64,000 nt of DNA from Planctomycetaceae bacterium (GCA_017795105.1 CP051247.1:310001-374000); one strand, 5' to 3'. Counted from the first letter of the stretch, positions 29,304 to 39,063 are shown. Made by a program: numbers and translations. Notes: a model not told the origin generated them from the sequence alone.

Positions 29304-30923
29304 CTAATCGACGAGCTCGATCTCGGTGGGACGCCAGGATTTGTCGAAGAATGCTGGTTTGGGACTGTAAAGTCGCAGGATCGTGAACCATCCCCGATCG
29401 GGGTCGGTCTGAATCCAGTTTCCTCGTTCGACGTTGTCAGGCTGTTTCGGGCTGAAATAAACGGTCGTACTTCCGTCTTCCGCCGCAACGGCTGCCGGCG
29501 AGGGATAACTCTGACTTCCGGCACGCGGATACTTCTGGGGCGTCTGCAGCATCGAGCGGGTCTGGTTGTCATAAAGGGTGAGCGACCAGAAAGCGGCTGC
29601 CGGAATCCCCTTCGGGAGTTTGACCTTATAGGTCTTCGAGCCATCAAACGCTTTCCCGTTGGAATCGAGGAAGCTGATCAGATACTGCGATCCGACGCCC
29701 GGGATCCTCATGATCATGCCAGGGGAGTCGAGTGTGTATGCATAGTAGAAGGCGGTTCGCGAATCGAGAGTCGACGCCCCCGTAGCCGGGTATGGCTTGA
29801 ACATCCCGTCCTCGTAGGCGGGCGGAGGTGTCTCGAACAATGCTCCACCCTCAAACAGCATATTTCCCCAATAGGAGCCTTCGTAGTAAGCCCATTCCGG
29901 CTTGAGAGTGGGGAAACCCCATTGCAGCGAACGGCCATAGGCCTGACCGGCGGCCGCCGCGTCGGTCAGAATCTTCTTCATACGATCGTCCGGCTCGAAC
30001 GGCTTGCCATGAACGATTCCAATCGCGGAGAGCTGGCCCGCAAGTTCCTTGTCGTAGCTGGTGGCCGGTTCGTTCTGGACATTCTCGTTGATCATCTCGA
30101 AGAACCCGTAATCGCTCGGCGGGATGGTGTTGAACGATCGTCCGGTTGCACTGATGAATTTCATCTCAGGAATCTTCGGTTCGCCAGCCAGTCGAACCTT
30201 CCCTTCCAGGGCCTCGGCGATCGGCGTGCCGTAGCTTCCCGGTGCGTAGGGATAGATCTTCAGATTCTTTTTGATGTTCTCGACGGCCGGCTTGGGATCG
30301 TTACCGTTCTCGATGAACGCACGCAATGCGTAGAGGGCAGTGTTCGTCCGGCAGCGGCCCACAAAATAGCCCCCCTGAGGAAGCGGGCCGTCGTAGTCTG
30401 GACCGACAATCAGATACTTCCCTCCGAGGCCACGATCGGGACCGGGGCGACCGACATCGATCACCCACTGAAACCACATATCGTTGATTGCCCCCAGACC
30501 GCCGGACGGCTGGTCGATCACAATTGGCCCGTCTGAAAGATCGAGCCAGCCGAGATAATAGACAGTGTCCGCATTGGCGGTCAGAAACAATGAGCTCGAG
30601 TCCATAAGTTCTTCGAAGATCACGATATCGCCGCTCTTTGCGCCGACCGCCTGAAATCCTTTCACCAGCGCCAGCGCGGATGCGCCACGGAAGCTGTTGT
30701 TATAGACGTCCAGAGCTCGGCCAAAATCAACCGCGTTTCGTACGGTCTCGACCGTCTTCTTCGTCGGAGTACCTTTCTCGAACTCAAGCTTGCCAATCTG
30801 CGTCTGAATCTGTTCAGGAGCGGAGAGTGACTCGATGGTCTCCGGCGAAACCTGCCCAAAGGAAGTCGACGAGACCGTCAGCACGAGGCCGGCCAGACAT
30901 ACGAAACTTACAGCGACTCTCAT
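29304..30923 (-). CDS. DUF1254/DUF1214 domain protein
   Basis: A 539-residue secreted protein with signal peptide (cleaved near TSFGQ). The N-terminal half matches DUF1254 (LTANADTVYYLGWLDLSDGP) and the C-terminal half DUF1214 (AFWSLTLYDNQTRSML, NWIQTDPDRGW). The family is widespread in bacteria and archaea but has no settled function. It stands alone. Confidence 0.88.
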   Translation of the reverse strand: MRVAVSFVCLAGLVLTVSSTSFGQVSPETIESLSAPEQIQTQIGKLEFEKGTPTKKTVETVRNAVDFGRALDVYNNSFRGASALALVKGFQAVGAKSGDIVIFEELMDSSSLFLTANADTVYYLGWLDLSDGPIVIDQPSGGLGAINDMWFQWVIDVGRPGPDRGLGGKYLIVGPDYDGPLPQGGYFVGRCRTNTALYALRAFIENGNDPKPAVENIKKNLKIYPYAPGSYGTPIAEALEGKVRLAGEPKIPEMKFISATGRSFNTIPPSDYGFFEMINENVQNEPATSYDKELAGQLSAIGIVHGKPFEPDDRMKKILTDAAAAGQAYGRSLQWGFPTLKPEWAYYEGSYWGNMLFEGGALFETPPPAYEDGMFKPYPATGASTLDSRTAFYYAYTLDSPGMIMRIPGVGSQYLISFLDSNGKAFDGSKTYKVKLPKGIPAAAFWSLTLYDNQTRSMLQTPQKYPRAGSQSYPSPAAVAAEDGSTTVYFSPKQPDNVERGNWIQTDPDRGWFTILRLYSPKPAFFDKSWRPTEIELVD

Positions 30924-31237
30924 GCAGAATTCCTCAGAGTGCGAGATGGGATATGTGTAGAGAAGGGCGTTCCCCCAGAATCGATGGGAGTTTTAATATC
31001 AGAACGGATTACCAGTAGGATGTCTAGAAGCATGAAGAGTCTAAGGCCAATTCTCATCAATCCTTCATCTCGCCGTCGTCGACCGACAGACCGGAAATCA
31101 GCCGGGACAGTCATCTCCGATTGACGAGAATCCCCCGCCAGCCGCAAACTGTCTCTGCGCACCAGCCGATGAATCTGTAAGAGAGAAAATGCGGAGCGTC
31201 CTGGATGGAACCGTCGAACGAGAAAGATATTGATCGG
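30924..31237. other. Divergent intergenic region, no gene seen
   Basis: A 314-base gap between the DUF1254 and beta-helix genes. No repeat or box of note. Confidence 0.45.
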
Positions 31238-32563
31238 ATGAATAAGAGTTGCCTGCGGATGGTCGGTCTGGTTCTTTGCGTGTCGTTGCTGTGCGGGACA
31301 GTGCCCCGACAGGCCGCTGCCGACGAGAACGTCCAGCAGACGGCCGACCATACGGCTGCACTGACAGCCGCACTTCAGAGCGGGAATCCGATTCGGCTCG
31401 ATGGGCTCCATCTACGGATCACCCAGCCCATCGTTCTCGACTGGTCTCAGGTGTCTCTCGTCGATGTCGACGGAGGCCATCCTTCACGATCGTCGATCAC
31501 GTTCGATGGCGTTGCCGCGACTCATCTGCAAATGACTGGAATCCCTGTCTCGCTGAAGAACATTACGATTTTCTGTTCCGGAACTGTCGAAGGGCCATTT
31601 GCCGCAGTGCATCTGCGTCATTGCCACAACGCCCAACTCGAGAACGTCGTCATTCGCGATCCCGACAACTACGGGGTCTTGCTCTATGAATGTGATGGCG
31701 TCGAGGTGAATCGTTGTCGTGTCGATAACTCGAAAGAGCGTTATGACGCAGACCAGGTAGGCACGGCGATTCAGCTTTCCGGATGTTCTGCGACACGTGT
31801 CGTCGGCTGCAGGGCCCGTTTCTCCAATTTCACTTACAGCGTCATCGGCAAGGAATTCACCGACAACGCGGAATCTTCGCCGGGCGAGCTGGTAAGACGG
31901 GACGTCAGCGAGACCGTTGGCAATGTCTTTCGCGACTGCAGTGTCGATTGGTTTCGTGGTACGGCGTTCAATGTGAACGGAGCCAACTTCACCTTGTTCG
32001 AAGGTTGCATCGCGACAAACCAGCATCCCGACTCAACGTTCGCCGCTTTTCAGGTCAAGCATCCCAATAACGGTCTCAAGGCGAGCCACAATCGATTTGA
32101 GAGCTGCTCGGCTCAAGATGTTTTCAGTGGCTTCTACGCCCAGGGGGGCTCTCGAAATTCCTTCAGCCATTGCAACACGCTGCGAACGCAACGCTTCGGC
32201 TTTCGTTTGAATTTTTCCGAGAACTGCCTCATTACCAACTGCACCGCCGACGACTTCGCGATGCGGGACGAACAGACGGTGAACGGAGGCTTTGTTATCC
32301 GGCAGTCGAACGGTTGCATCATCGACAACTGCACTGGATCGCCGTACGCCAATTGCCCGCCAACCACGGCTCTAATCTCCATCGAACGCGATTCCAGCAA
32401 CAACCTGATCGGAAACTTCACTGCCTCTGGTCAGTCTCCGACGGGCATTCGCATTGATGCCAAAGCTCCGCAAAACCGCATTTCCGAATCGAGTCGCGGC
32501 GGATTCGACTCGGCGGTCCAGCCCGTCCTCGATGAGTCCAATTCCACAATCTGGAATCGGTGA
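31238..32563 (+). CDS. Secreted right-handed beta-helix protein
   Basis: A 441-residue protein with a signal peptide (cleaved near AAADE) and repeated short strands with C-x-N/N-C patterns (HCHNAQLENVVI, ENCLITNCTADDF). This is the hallmark of parallel beta-helices of the pectate-lyase/periplasmic copper-binding (NosD) type. No catalytic residues stand out. I chose the ATG at 31238 because it opens the signal; an in-frame codon lies 33 bases earlier. It may bind or cleave polysaccharides. Confidence 0.82.
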   Translation: MNKSCLRMVGLVLCVSLLCGTVPRQAAADENVQQTADHTAALTAALQSGNPIRLDGLHLRITQPIVLDWSQVSLVDVDGGHPSRSSITFDGVAATHLQMTGIPVSLKNITIFCSGTVEGPFAAVHLRHCHNAQLENVVIRDPDNYGVLLYECDGVEVNRCRVDNSKERYDADQVGTAIQLSGCSATRVVGCRARFSNFTYSVIGKEFTDNAESSPGELVRRDVSETVGNVFRDCSVDWFRGTAFNVNGANFTLFEGCIATNQHPDSTFAAFQVKHPNNGLKASHNRFESCSAQDVFSGFYAQGGSRNSFSHCNTLRTQRFGFRLNFSENCLITNCTADDFAMRDEQTVNGGFVIRQSNGCIIDNCTGSPYANCPPTTALISIERDSSNNLIGNFTASGQSPTGIRIDAKAPQNRISESSRGGFDSAVQPVLDESNSTIWNR

Positions 32564-32586
32564 TTCTGCTGGAGAATAAAGCGGAA

Positions 32587-34149
32587 CTATTCAGCCGCCT
32601 CCAGCACGCCCTGAAGGTTCCTGCACGCGACAGCTCGCACGGCCGTAATGGCCATCGACTCCAGTCCTGCGGTCGCTTCTGGATGAGGACTGATGGAAAT
32701 CACCTGGCCGTCCCCGCAGATGCCGCTCACGATCGCGGGGGAGTCCACCATCGTTCCTGTCTGCGGCGGATACAACGTCTGCTCCGAGCGAAAATACGCC
32801 AGCACGGTATACGGCGGCAATTCCGTTGAGGGCTTGGGAGAAACAATCGGGCCGTTGTGATAACTCACTTCGACATGCTCCGGCACTTCCACAAACAGGT
32901 CCCGCCCCTCGTCAGTCAGCTGCATTTTCTGACTCGAAGTCTTTCCACGGTACCACATCGATTTTCGCCCCATCCCTTCGATGTCGCGGGTCCCGGTGAA
33001 GACGTGAGTCGCGATCAGGTCCAGAGACCAGGAGTAGTGCGACGAACAAAGGTAACCGCCGGCACAGATCCCCACATAACCTCCGCCATTTCGCACGAAC
33101 TCCTGAACGGTCTCGGCCCCGTTCTCTCCAAGGGCGTCAGCCTGCTTTGATCCACTGCCGCCACCGAAGACGACAGCGTCAAACTGAGTGAGCACGTCGG
33201 GGCGAATCTCGCCTGCTCCCAGATGGATGACCGTGAGATCGGCCGCGTCATCGAACAGCAACGTCAGATTCTCGACGCCGCGTTCGGAAGCGCCTTTGTC
33301 GTCATACAGAGCCACGTAAAGATGACCGTCCCGCTCTGAGTCGGGCGGGGTCAGGATGTTGACACACCCCTGGTCGATCATTCCGAGTTCAGTCAACGCC
33401 ACATTCATCATGACCCGATGCTGACGTGTCCGCACAGGCAGGCGTTGAAACTGGTATGTCGTCTCAAGGATCATCGCGTTTTGATCGAGAACATCGATCA
33501 CGGCTCGCGCCAGCGATCTCTTTATCGGTCCGCCCTCCCGGAGTGTGAATTTTCGGTCTGGATCGATCACGGTCTGATTCGCGGCATTTTGCATGCTCTC
33601 AGCGACCGTGCCAAAGCCCTTGCTCCGATCGTAGATAATACTCGACCCGACCGACTTCTTTTTCCCCGGCTTCGGCTGATGCGAGATGTTGAACTCGTAA
33701 CCTTCGTGCAGATCGAACAGCCACTGGGGATTCTCGTCGACGACGAACTCCCAGAGTGCCGAAGCGATCTCGCCGCGAGGTTCATCTGCAATGCCCGGGC
33801 TGGGGAAATTGCGATTGAGATCCTTCTGCTCAGAGGGAGCTTTCGGAAGATAGCGAGTCTGCTCGTCGAGTCCGAAGCGATTGACGAAGGGCACGACAAT
33901 CAATTTTCCGCAGACGATCGGCCAATGCCGGATCTGCTCAGCCGCGCGGGCACCGGCAGGTTCATTGCCGTGGATCCCGCCCGTCACCATCACCGTGGGA
34001 CCGTCGACTTCGGAATCGATGATATAAATGGGTGTCTGCCATGGCCGGCCTTCGCCGAGCAGAAGCTGCGATTTCTCCAATGCAAAGCCAGTCGCCGAGA
34101 CAAGCGACAGCCATACGAAACAGACCGAAAAACAAAGCACATTCTTCAT
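32587..34149 (-). CDS. M14-like metallopeptidase fused to a glutamine-amidotransferase-like (BPL-N) domain
   Basis: A 520-residue secreted protein. After the signal peptide (about 1-22), residues 40-260 form a zinc carboxypeptidase/succinylglutamate desuccinylase-like fold with the H-x-x-E site in GGIHGNEPAG and the later DLHE. Residues 280-515 form a class-I amidotransferase-like domain with the nucleophile elbow GICAGGY. The gene starts ten bases downstream of the VOC gene's stop, so they probably form an operon. The biochemical link between the halves is not known to me. Confidence 0.85.
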   Translation of the reverse strand: MKNVLCFSVCFVWLSLVSATGFALEKSQLLLGEGRPWQTPIYIIDSEVDGPTVMVTGGIHGNEPAGARAAEQIRHWPIVCGKLIVVPFVNRFGLDEQTRYLPKAPSEQKDLNRNFPSPGIADEPRGEIASALWEFVVDENPQWLFDLHEGYEFNISHQPKPGKKKSVGSSIIYDRSKGFGTVAESMQNAANQTVIDPDRKFTLREGGPIKRSLARAVIDVLDQNAMILETTYQFQRLPVRTRQHRVMMNVALTELGMIDQGCVNILTPPDSERDGHLYVALYDDKGASERGVENLTLLFDDAADLTVIHLGAGEIRPDVLTQFDAVVFGGGSGSKQADALGENGAETVQEFVRNGGGYVGICAGGYLCSSHYSWSLDLIATHVFTGTRDIEGMGRKSMWYRGKTSSQKMQLTDEGRDLFVEVPEHVEVSYHNGPIVSPKPSTELPPYTVLAYFRSEQTLYPPQTGTMVDSPAIVSGICGDGQVISISPHPEATAGLESMAITAVRAVACRNLQGVLEAAE

Positions 34150-34159
34150 CAGCAAGGCC

Positions 34160-34591
34160 TCACTTCGCAAACAGCTGAGATTCGATATCGGCAAACGCTT
34201 TGAACTCCCAGGCATTTCCACTCGGGTCTTCAAAGAACATCGTGTACTGTTCGCCCGGCTGCCCTTCGAAGCGAACGTACGGCTCGATAATGAAGTCGTC
34301 GACGAACGTGCTGACACGTTCGGCCAGTTCCTTCCACGTGGCCACATCCAGGACCACGCCATGATGAGGCACGGGGACGGCATGCGAATCGACCGGATTG
34401 CTGTGTGTCGCAATCTTTCCCTCAGGCCCCAGAGCCGGGTTCAGGTGCGTGACCACTTGATGACCGAACATGTTCCAGTCAATCCAGTTCGCGTCGCTGC
34501 GCCCTTCGGCCAGCCCCATTTTGGAACCGTAGAAGTCGCGAGCCTCGGCGATATCGCGAACAGGAATTGCGATGTGGAAGGGAGTCAACAT
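34160..34591 (-). CDS. VOC (glyoxalase-fold) family protein
   Basis: A 143-residue protein with the VOC fold: FHIAIPVRDIAEARDFYG at the start and FFEDPSGNAWEFKAF at the end, with typical metal-ligand positions (His 5 and Glu near residue 132). The family includes glyoxalase I and dioxygenases; the specific reaction is unclear. ATG 34591 has AGAAAGGAA eight bases upstream, better than the in-frame start at 34615. Confidence 0.85.
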   Translation of the reverse strand: MLTPFHIAIPVRDIAEARDFYGSKMGLAEGRSDANWIDWNMFGHQVVTHLNPALGPEGKIATHSNPVDSHAVPVPHHGVVLDVATWKELAERVSTFVDDFIIEPYVRFEGQPGEQYTMFFEDPSGNAWEFKAFADIESQLFAK

Positions 34592-34835
34592 GCAGTCGGT
34601 TCCTTTCTGACTCAAACCCAGTCCGGTGAGCCTCCATTAGGCGGACCAGCCAGTTGAAAAGCAAGCCGGACAGTCTCCGATCGCAAGAACGCCCCGGGCA
34701 TCCACCAGCTTGGGTGAAGAAATCGACCGGGCAGAGTATCCTCAGCAAACATCGAAGCGGAGTCATGCAGTGAATCGTTCGCGCTCGATAGTCATCAGAT
34801 TCACAAGTTGTGCCATCCCGAACAAGAGAGTTACC

Positions 34836-35672
34836 ATGACAGGCCTTTTCCTGAAACAAGCACTTCTGACCTCGAGCCTTCTCGTGCTCCTGATCGTCAT
34901 TGGCCAACCGACAGCCGCTGGCGACGAGAAGATTCCTCCGCAAGCAAAGACATGGTCAGAAGTCTCGACCGAGTCAGTTGCCGTGCATAGCGAAGGCAAC
35001 AGGGTCTGGCTCACGCCCAAAGCGAACGCGTTGGAAAGCGGAGAAGCGACGATCACACGACTCGCGGCCCCCATCCGCTCGATCCAATGGCTGAACGCAC
35101 CGGAACAGACCATCAAGTTCTGGCCGGAACAGGACGAATGGGTCTTCTCGTGGAAGGAGGAGCCTCCGGCCCCCGCGGTCATTGAAGTCGTCTTCGATCG
35201 GACACCGGTTCTTCCTTCAGATTCTCCGGCCGCTGAACCAGCCGGGGACGGCTCGATCATGCTGCATGCCTATCAGGCGAGCACGTTCGGGGAGAAGCTG
35301 CGATTCGAGCCGCAGTGGTATAAAAACACCGTTGGCTACTGGACGGTTCCGACCGACTATGCGACCTGGGATCTGCATGTTGGCGAACCCGGAACCTACT
35401 CGGTCGCCCTTCTGCAGGGTTGTGGCAAAGGGCAGGGCGGCAGTGATGCCATGCTCTCCGTGCGGCAAGGTGACGACGTCACGACTCAGCTTCCTTTTAA
35501 GACCGTCGAAACAGGTCACTTCCAGAATTTCCGCTGGAATCATCTGGGACTGATTGAGATCGACGAGAGTGGCGAATATGAACTTCGCATCGCTCCGGAA
35601 CGCATCGCCAACAAAGCATTGTTTGACGTCCGCATGATTCATCTGGTCAAACAGGCTGAAGCCACGAAATAA
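34836..35672 (+). CDS. Hypothetical secreted protein with beta-sandwich
   Basis: A 278-residue protein with a signal peptide (about 1-28). The C-terminal half (about 140-270) includes KNTVGYWTVPTDYATWDLHV and SGEYELRIAPERIANKALFDV, typical of the ligand-binding beta-sandwich found beside planctomycete sulfatases and alpha-L-fucosidases. No catalytic site is visible. ATG 34836 begins the signal; the frame is open upstream to 34710. Confidence 0.75.
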   Translation: MTGLFLKQALLTSSLLVLLIVIGQPTAAGDEKIPPQAKTWSEVSTESVAVHSEGNRVWLTPKANALESGEATITRLAAPIRSIQWLNAPEQTIKFWPEQDEWVFSWKEEPPAPAVIEVVFDRTPVLPSDSPAAEPAGDGSIMLHAYQASTFGEKLRFEPQWYKNTVGYWTVPTDYATWDLHVGEPGTYSVALLQGCGKGQGGSDAMLSVRQGDDVTTQLPFKTVETGHFQNFRWNHLGLIEIDESGEYELRIAPERIANKALFDVRMIHLVKQAEATK

Positions 35673-35905
35673 TTCTCGACCGCGAGTCCTTTCCTGTGAC
35701 CTTGCTGGTTGAACGAATTTCGTTCCGGCGAATGTGAAACGAATTCTTCAAAACTTCACGGGATCGAAACAGAAACGCGACAATCTTGAGTCTACTTATG
35801 CTTTGGCGGATGCCATTCACAAGATCAACCGGATCGCGTTAGCCGTTCATCAATAGTTGTGGGGCTGAAGGACGGTTTTACTCTTGCAGGGAGATCACGA
35901 CCAGC

Positions 35906-36307
35906 ATGAACTCCGAGGTCCTCTTGCTTCTGATCCTGATCGTATTGATCTTCAATCTAATCGCGACGGTGATCAATCTAAGATCGCAAATCTCAGCTCT
36001 CGATGTGATGCGACTGCTTGAGCGCAACATTGACGAACGAGCCATCGCCACGAACAAAGACCTCAGCCAGATGCTGGAATCGGGTCAGGAGAAAGAAGTC
36101 ATTGCGACCGCTCGAAAGCGGCTCGAGGATCAGCCGAGATCGTCGGCGCTTTTCTGGTACATTGGCATCGCGGAATACCATCTCGAGAACTGGGCCGCAG
36201 CCAACACGGCCTTTCAGAAATGCATCGAACTCGAGCCACGGTACAAGAAAGAACTGCAAGACTATACCGCGATCATCGATGAAAAACTGCGGCTCAACGC
36301 TTCCTAA
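35906..36307 (+). CDS. Small membrane-anchored TPR-like protein
   Basis: A 133-residue protein with an N-terminal transmembrane helix (about residues 5-27) and one or two TPR-like helix pairs (ALFWYIGIAEYHLENWAAAN and what follows). It probably scaffolds a partner at the cytosolic face of the membrane. It ends 34 bases from the convergent COG0523 gene. Confidence 0.75.
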   Translation: MNSEVLLLLILIVLIFNLIATVINLRSQISALDVMRLLERNIDERAIATNKDLSQMLESGQEKEVIATARKRLEDQPRSSALFWYIGIAEYHLENWAAANTAFQKCIELEPRYKKELQDYTAIIDEKLRLNAS

Positions 36308-36340
36308 ACTGGCCGGACGGTCTTCTCCCAGATGCCGACT

Positions 36341-37420
36341 CTATGTCGTCAGGCATTCCAAAAGCTTGCTCTCGAATTCTTCCCAGCCAGAGGTCTTGCA
36401 GTCGAGGATGATTTCGAGCCGACTGTCGCGTCGATACGCAGTCGGTGCATAGCTGGTTCCGTCTTTGGCCCGATTGATCGTCCACCATTCATCATCGCAG
36501 CGGAAGACTCCTTTCAGCCGAACAATGGGATGAACGTATCCCAGCAGATCGAGCAATTCATCTCGATCAAAAATGTCATCGATGTGAAAGATCCAGCCGC
36601 AGGCGTCGAATTCGGCGTCGTCGTTCTGAAATCTGACCGGGCGACCGGGAGCAGGCTGCCGGGGATTGTCGGCAGCCGTTCCCGAACGATCAGGATCGTT
36701 ATGCTGATGACCGCCCTCTGAAACCTGGGAGAGAACAGGCAATTCCGCCGGCTTCTGTTCCGGCAACGGATGGGCATCAGCGAACATTGGAAAGCGCAGA
36801 GTATCGAACGGCCTGTCGAGCAACTCAGAGTCGATCACGCCGAAACTCGTTTCAAGAATCAGTTGCTTGGGGGGCCGAAAACTCTCAACCCATTCACGGC
36901 ACCGATCGATCAATTCGCGGTCTCGATTGTCCGTCCAGTTCAGCACCACGATATCAGCCAACTGGATCTGATCCTGAAAGACGGCCGACTCCCGCCACCG
37001 CACATCCTCGCAATCTTTCGGATCAATCAGGCTGATGATATTCCGCAGATCGACTGACTCGGACAGTCGCGAACAGCGAAGCATGTCCACGACTTTTGCG
37101 GGATGACTGGCCCCCGACGGTTCCAGAATCAATCGGTCCGGCTTCGTGCACTGAATGAACCGCCTCAGCAGCGGCTGAAATTGGAACGCCAGCGTGCAGC
37201 AGGCACAACCGCCTCCCAACTCCTCAACAGCGACTCCTTCCTGATCAGAATCAACCAGCGCGTGATCGATGGAGACGACGCCGAATTCATTCAGCAGCAC
37301 GGACCACCGTTCTCCCGGCGGACGCTGGTCCAGCAGCTTCATGATGGCGGTCGTCTTCCCCGAGCCGAGAAAGCCGACGATGAGATTGGTCGGTATTCGG
37401 TCCGATCGATCAGCATTCAT
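36341..37420 (-). CDS. COG0523 (CobW/YeiR-type) metallochaperone GTPase, copy 1
   Basis: A 359-residue G3E-family GTPase. The Walker A is GFLGSGKTT (residues 16-24), the metal site is GCACC (71-75, C-x-C-C), and the G4 motif reads NWTD where NKxD is usual. A His-bearing loop (GGHQHND, near residue 233) and a C-terminal CobW_C-like domain follow. This class moves metal, often Zn, to client proteins under shortage. It is the last gene of a three-gene unit with an SOD and an unknown protein, read from a promoter at about 39.0 kb with a TGCA-N7 box. Confidence 0.9.
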   Translation of the reverse strand: MNADRSDRIPTNLIVGFLGSGKTTAIMKLLDQRPPGERWSVLLNEFGVVSIDHALVDSDQEGVAVEELGGGCACCTLAFQFQPLLRRFIQCTKPDRLILEPSGASHPAKVVDMLRCSRLSESVDLRNIISLIDPKDCEDVRWRESAVFQDQIQLADIVVLNWTDNRDRELIDRCREWVESFRPPKQLILETSFGVIDSELLDRPFDTLRFPMFADAHPLPEQKPAELPVLSQVSEGGHQHNDPDRSGTAADNPRQPAPGRPVRFQNDDAEFDACGWIFHIDDIFDRDELLDLLGYVHPIVRLKGVFRCDDEWWTINRAKDGTSYAPTAYRRDSRLEIILDCKTSGWEEFESKLLECLTT

Positions 37421-37502
37421 CTTCTATTCGCTGTCTCATTCGAAGCGAGTGGTTGCCGCCACCACAGACAAACTCCCAAACTGTTGCGAAGTGAAGGCAT
37501 CA

Positions 37503-38237
37503 CTACGCCGAAAAGTTCCGGGCAACCTGATCCCAATTCACGATCTTCCAGAACGCATTAACGTATTCGGCTCGTCGGTTTTGATACTTCAGATAGTACG
37601 CATGCTCCCAGACGTCGAGTCCGAGAATCGGTTTCTTCCCCTGCGAAAGAGGGCTGTCCTGATTGGGTGTCGACATAACCTCGAGCTTGCCGGCATCGTC
37701 AACGAGCCATGCCCATCCACTTCCGAACCGGCTGGTCGCTGCGTCTTCGAAAACCTGCTTGAACGTGTCGAGCGAACCGAACTCCCCACTTAGGGCGCTA
37801 GCCAGTTTTCCCTTCGGGGCCGATTTCTCCGAGGGTGGCTGCAGAACCTTCCAGAACAAAGAATGATTGGCATGGCCACCGCCGTTGTTTCGGACCGCCG
37901 AACGCACGGACTCCGGAAGAGAATCGAGATCACGCAGCAGTTCCTCCACCGACATCGTGCTCAGCTTCTCATTGTCGGCGATCGCGGCGTTGAGCTTATT
38001 CACGTACCCCTGATGGTGCTTCGTATGGTGGATCGTCATCGTCTGCTTGTCGATGACCGGCTCGAGGGCGTCGTAGTTGTAGGGCAGGGCGGGCAGAGTG
38101 AACGGAGCCTCTTTCGAACGTCCGAAAACCGAATTCGAAGAAGTCAGCACGATCCCGGCTGCAGCAGCGGACGCTGTCGACAGGAACTGACGGCGATTAA
38201 CCGGAATTGAGTCAGAAACACGATTTTCAATGGTCAT
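37503..38237 (-). CDS. Exported Fe/Mn superoxide dismutase
   Basis: A 244-residue Fe/Mn-type SOD with an N-terminal twin-Arg signal (NRRQFLSTASAAAAG, about residues 14-28). The ligand blocks are present: MTIHHTKHHQ, GGGHANHSLFW and the terminal DVWEHAYY. NQDSPL and the surrounding sequence lean to the Mn or cambialistic class. The gene lies between copy 1 of the unknown family and a COG0523 gene in one probable operon. A TAT-exported SOD would be folded with its metal before export. In a zinc regulon it may substitute for a Cu/Zn SOD. Confidence 0.92.
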   Translation of the reverse strand: MTIENRVSDSIPVNRRQFLSTASAAAAGIVLTSSNSVFGRSKEAPFTLPALPYNYDALEPVIDKQTMTIHHTKHHQGYVNKLNAAIADNEKLSTMSVEELLRDLDSLPESVRSAVRNNGGGHANHSLFWKVLQPPSEKSAPKGKLASALSGEFGSLDTFKQVFEDAATSRFGSGWAWLVDDAGKLEVMSTPNQDSPLSQGKKPILGLDVWEHAYYLKYQNRRAEYVNAFWKIVNWDQVARNFSA

Positions 38238-38274
38238 CGTTACTCCTTGAAGAATGCTTGCGGGAACGAAAGAT

Positions 38275-38910
38275 CTACCGTTTGAGCGTGGTCAGCGTGA
38301 CAGCCCAGTCGTTCGAGGAATGCTCCCAGCTTCGCCGACTGAGAAATGTCCAGGCATCCGCGATCTGGTCGGCATTGGCAACAGGTCGACTCCATTTCTC
38401 GACACACTTTTGTCGATACTCCAGGCCATACCGTTTTGCCACCCAGGTTTCATAGGACGCGAACCACTCGAGCATCGATTGACAGAGCCGATGAGCGGAC
38501 TGCCACTCCGTATTGCTCGCCGGCGGAGGAAATCGCGGAAGCTGCTCCGGGGAATGGACGCCGTAGGGAAGAGAATCGACACTTGACCAACCCGGCTTGA
38601 AGTTGAACCGATCAAGAAAGATCCCACCATGAGACCGCTCGGCAAAAACCGCACCGAAGGCCCACAACGCGATCCGTAACTCCCCCTCCTCAAGGGTGTA
38701 ATAGGTCGACTTAGCCCGCTTCCCCGCACTTCCACGATGCCGGCTGAAGCCGTATTCCATCAGAAGGTTACCGTGCGGGGAGAGCACGTCCTGCCCGAGA
38801 CACCAGAACTGCTGGGTGAGCAGTTTGGTCGCGAAACGCTGGACGGGACGCGGATAACGCCAGCCGCGAGAAAACTCCGTAGTCTGGACTTCAACGATCA
38901 TTACAGACAT
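38275..38910 (-). CDS. Hypothetical protein, COG0523-associated family (copy 1)
   Basis: An unrecognised soluble protein of 211 residues. It aligns with the protein at 63014-63781: QQFWCLGQDVLSPHGNLL versus QQIWCWGQDIEHPSGNLL, and a later YETWVAKRYG versus YEVWIAETQG. Each is next to a COG0523 GTPase. The ATG at 38910 has AGGA five bases upstream. It is the first gene of the unit that also carries the SOD and GTPase, and its promoter contains a TGCA-N7 box (38981-38995). A client or partner of the GTPase is an inference. Confidence 0.78.
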   Translation of the reverse strand: MSVMIVEVQTTEFSRGWRYPRPVQRFATKLLTQQFWCLGQDVLSPHGNLLMEYGFSRHRGSAGKRAKSTYYTLEEGELRIALWAFGAVFAERSHGGIFLDRFNFKPGWSSVDSLPYGVHSPEQLPRFPPPASNTEWQSAHRLCQSMLEWFASYETWVAKRYGLEYRQKCVEKWSRPVANADQIADAWTFLSRRSWEHSSNDWAVTLTTLKR

Positions 38911-38973
38911 TCCGTTCCTGACATAACCTTCTGTCCGATTTGCCTGTAAACAGAGCAATGCGGATGCCCCGGC

Positions 38974-39002
38974 ATCTTACCGCATACTTTGTGCATCTGC
39001 AA
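38974..39002 (-). promoter_or_regulatory. Predicted promoter with dyad in the spacer
   Basis: On the minus strand, TTGCAG (39002-38997) and TAAGAT (38979-38974) are spaced by exactly 17 bases. The spacer holds the dyad at 38981-38995, so a bound regulator would block RNA polymerase. Confidence 0.7.
38981..38995. promoter_or_regulatory. TGCA-N7-TGCA-type operator (near-match)
   Basis: CGCATACTTTGTGCA: second half exact, first half CGCA instead of TGCA. It fits inside the predicted -35/-10 spacer of the unit starting at 38910. Confidence 0.65.
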
Positions 39003-39048
39003 ACCGCACTCTTACAGACGCAACAACTGCCCCAGAAATGAACGCATA

Positions 39049-39063
39049 TGCACACCCGTTGCA
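39049..39063. promoter_or_regulatory. TGCA-N7-TGCA operator
   Basis: TGCACACCCGTTGCA lies 139 bases upstream of the unit at 38910 and 287 upstream of the Fur gene. It may act with the boxes on either side. Confidence 0.7.
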
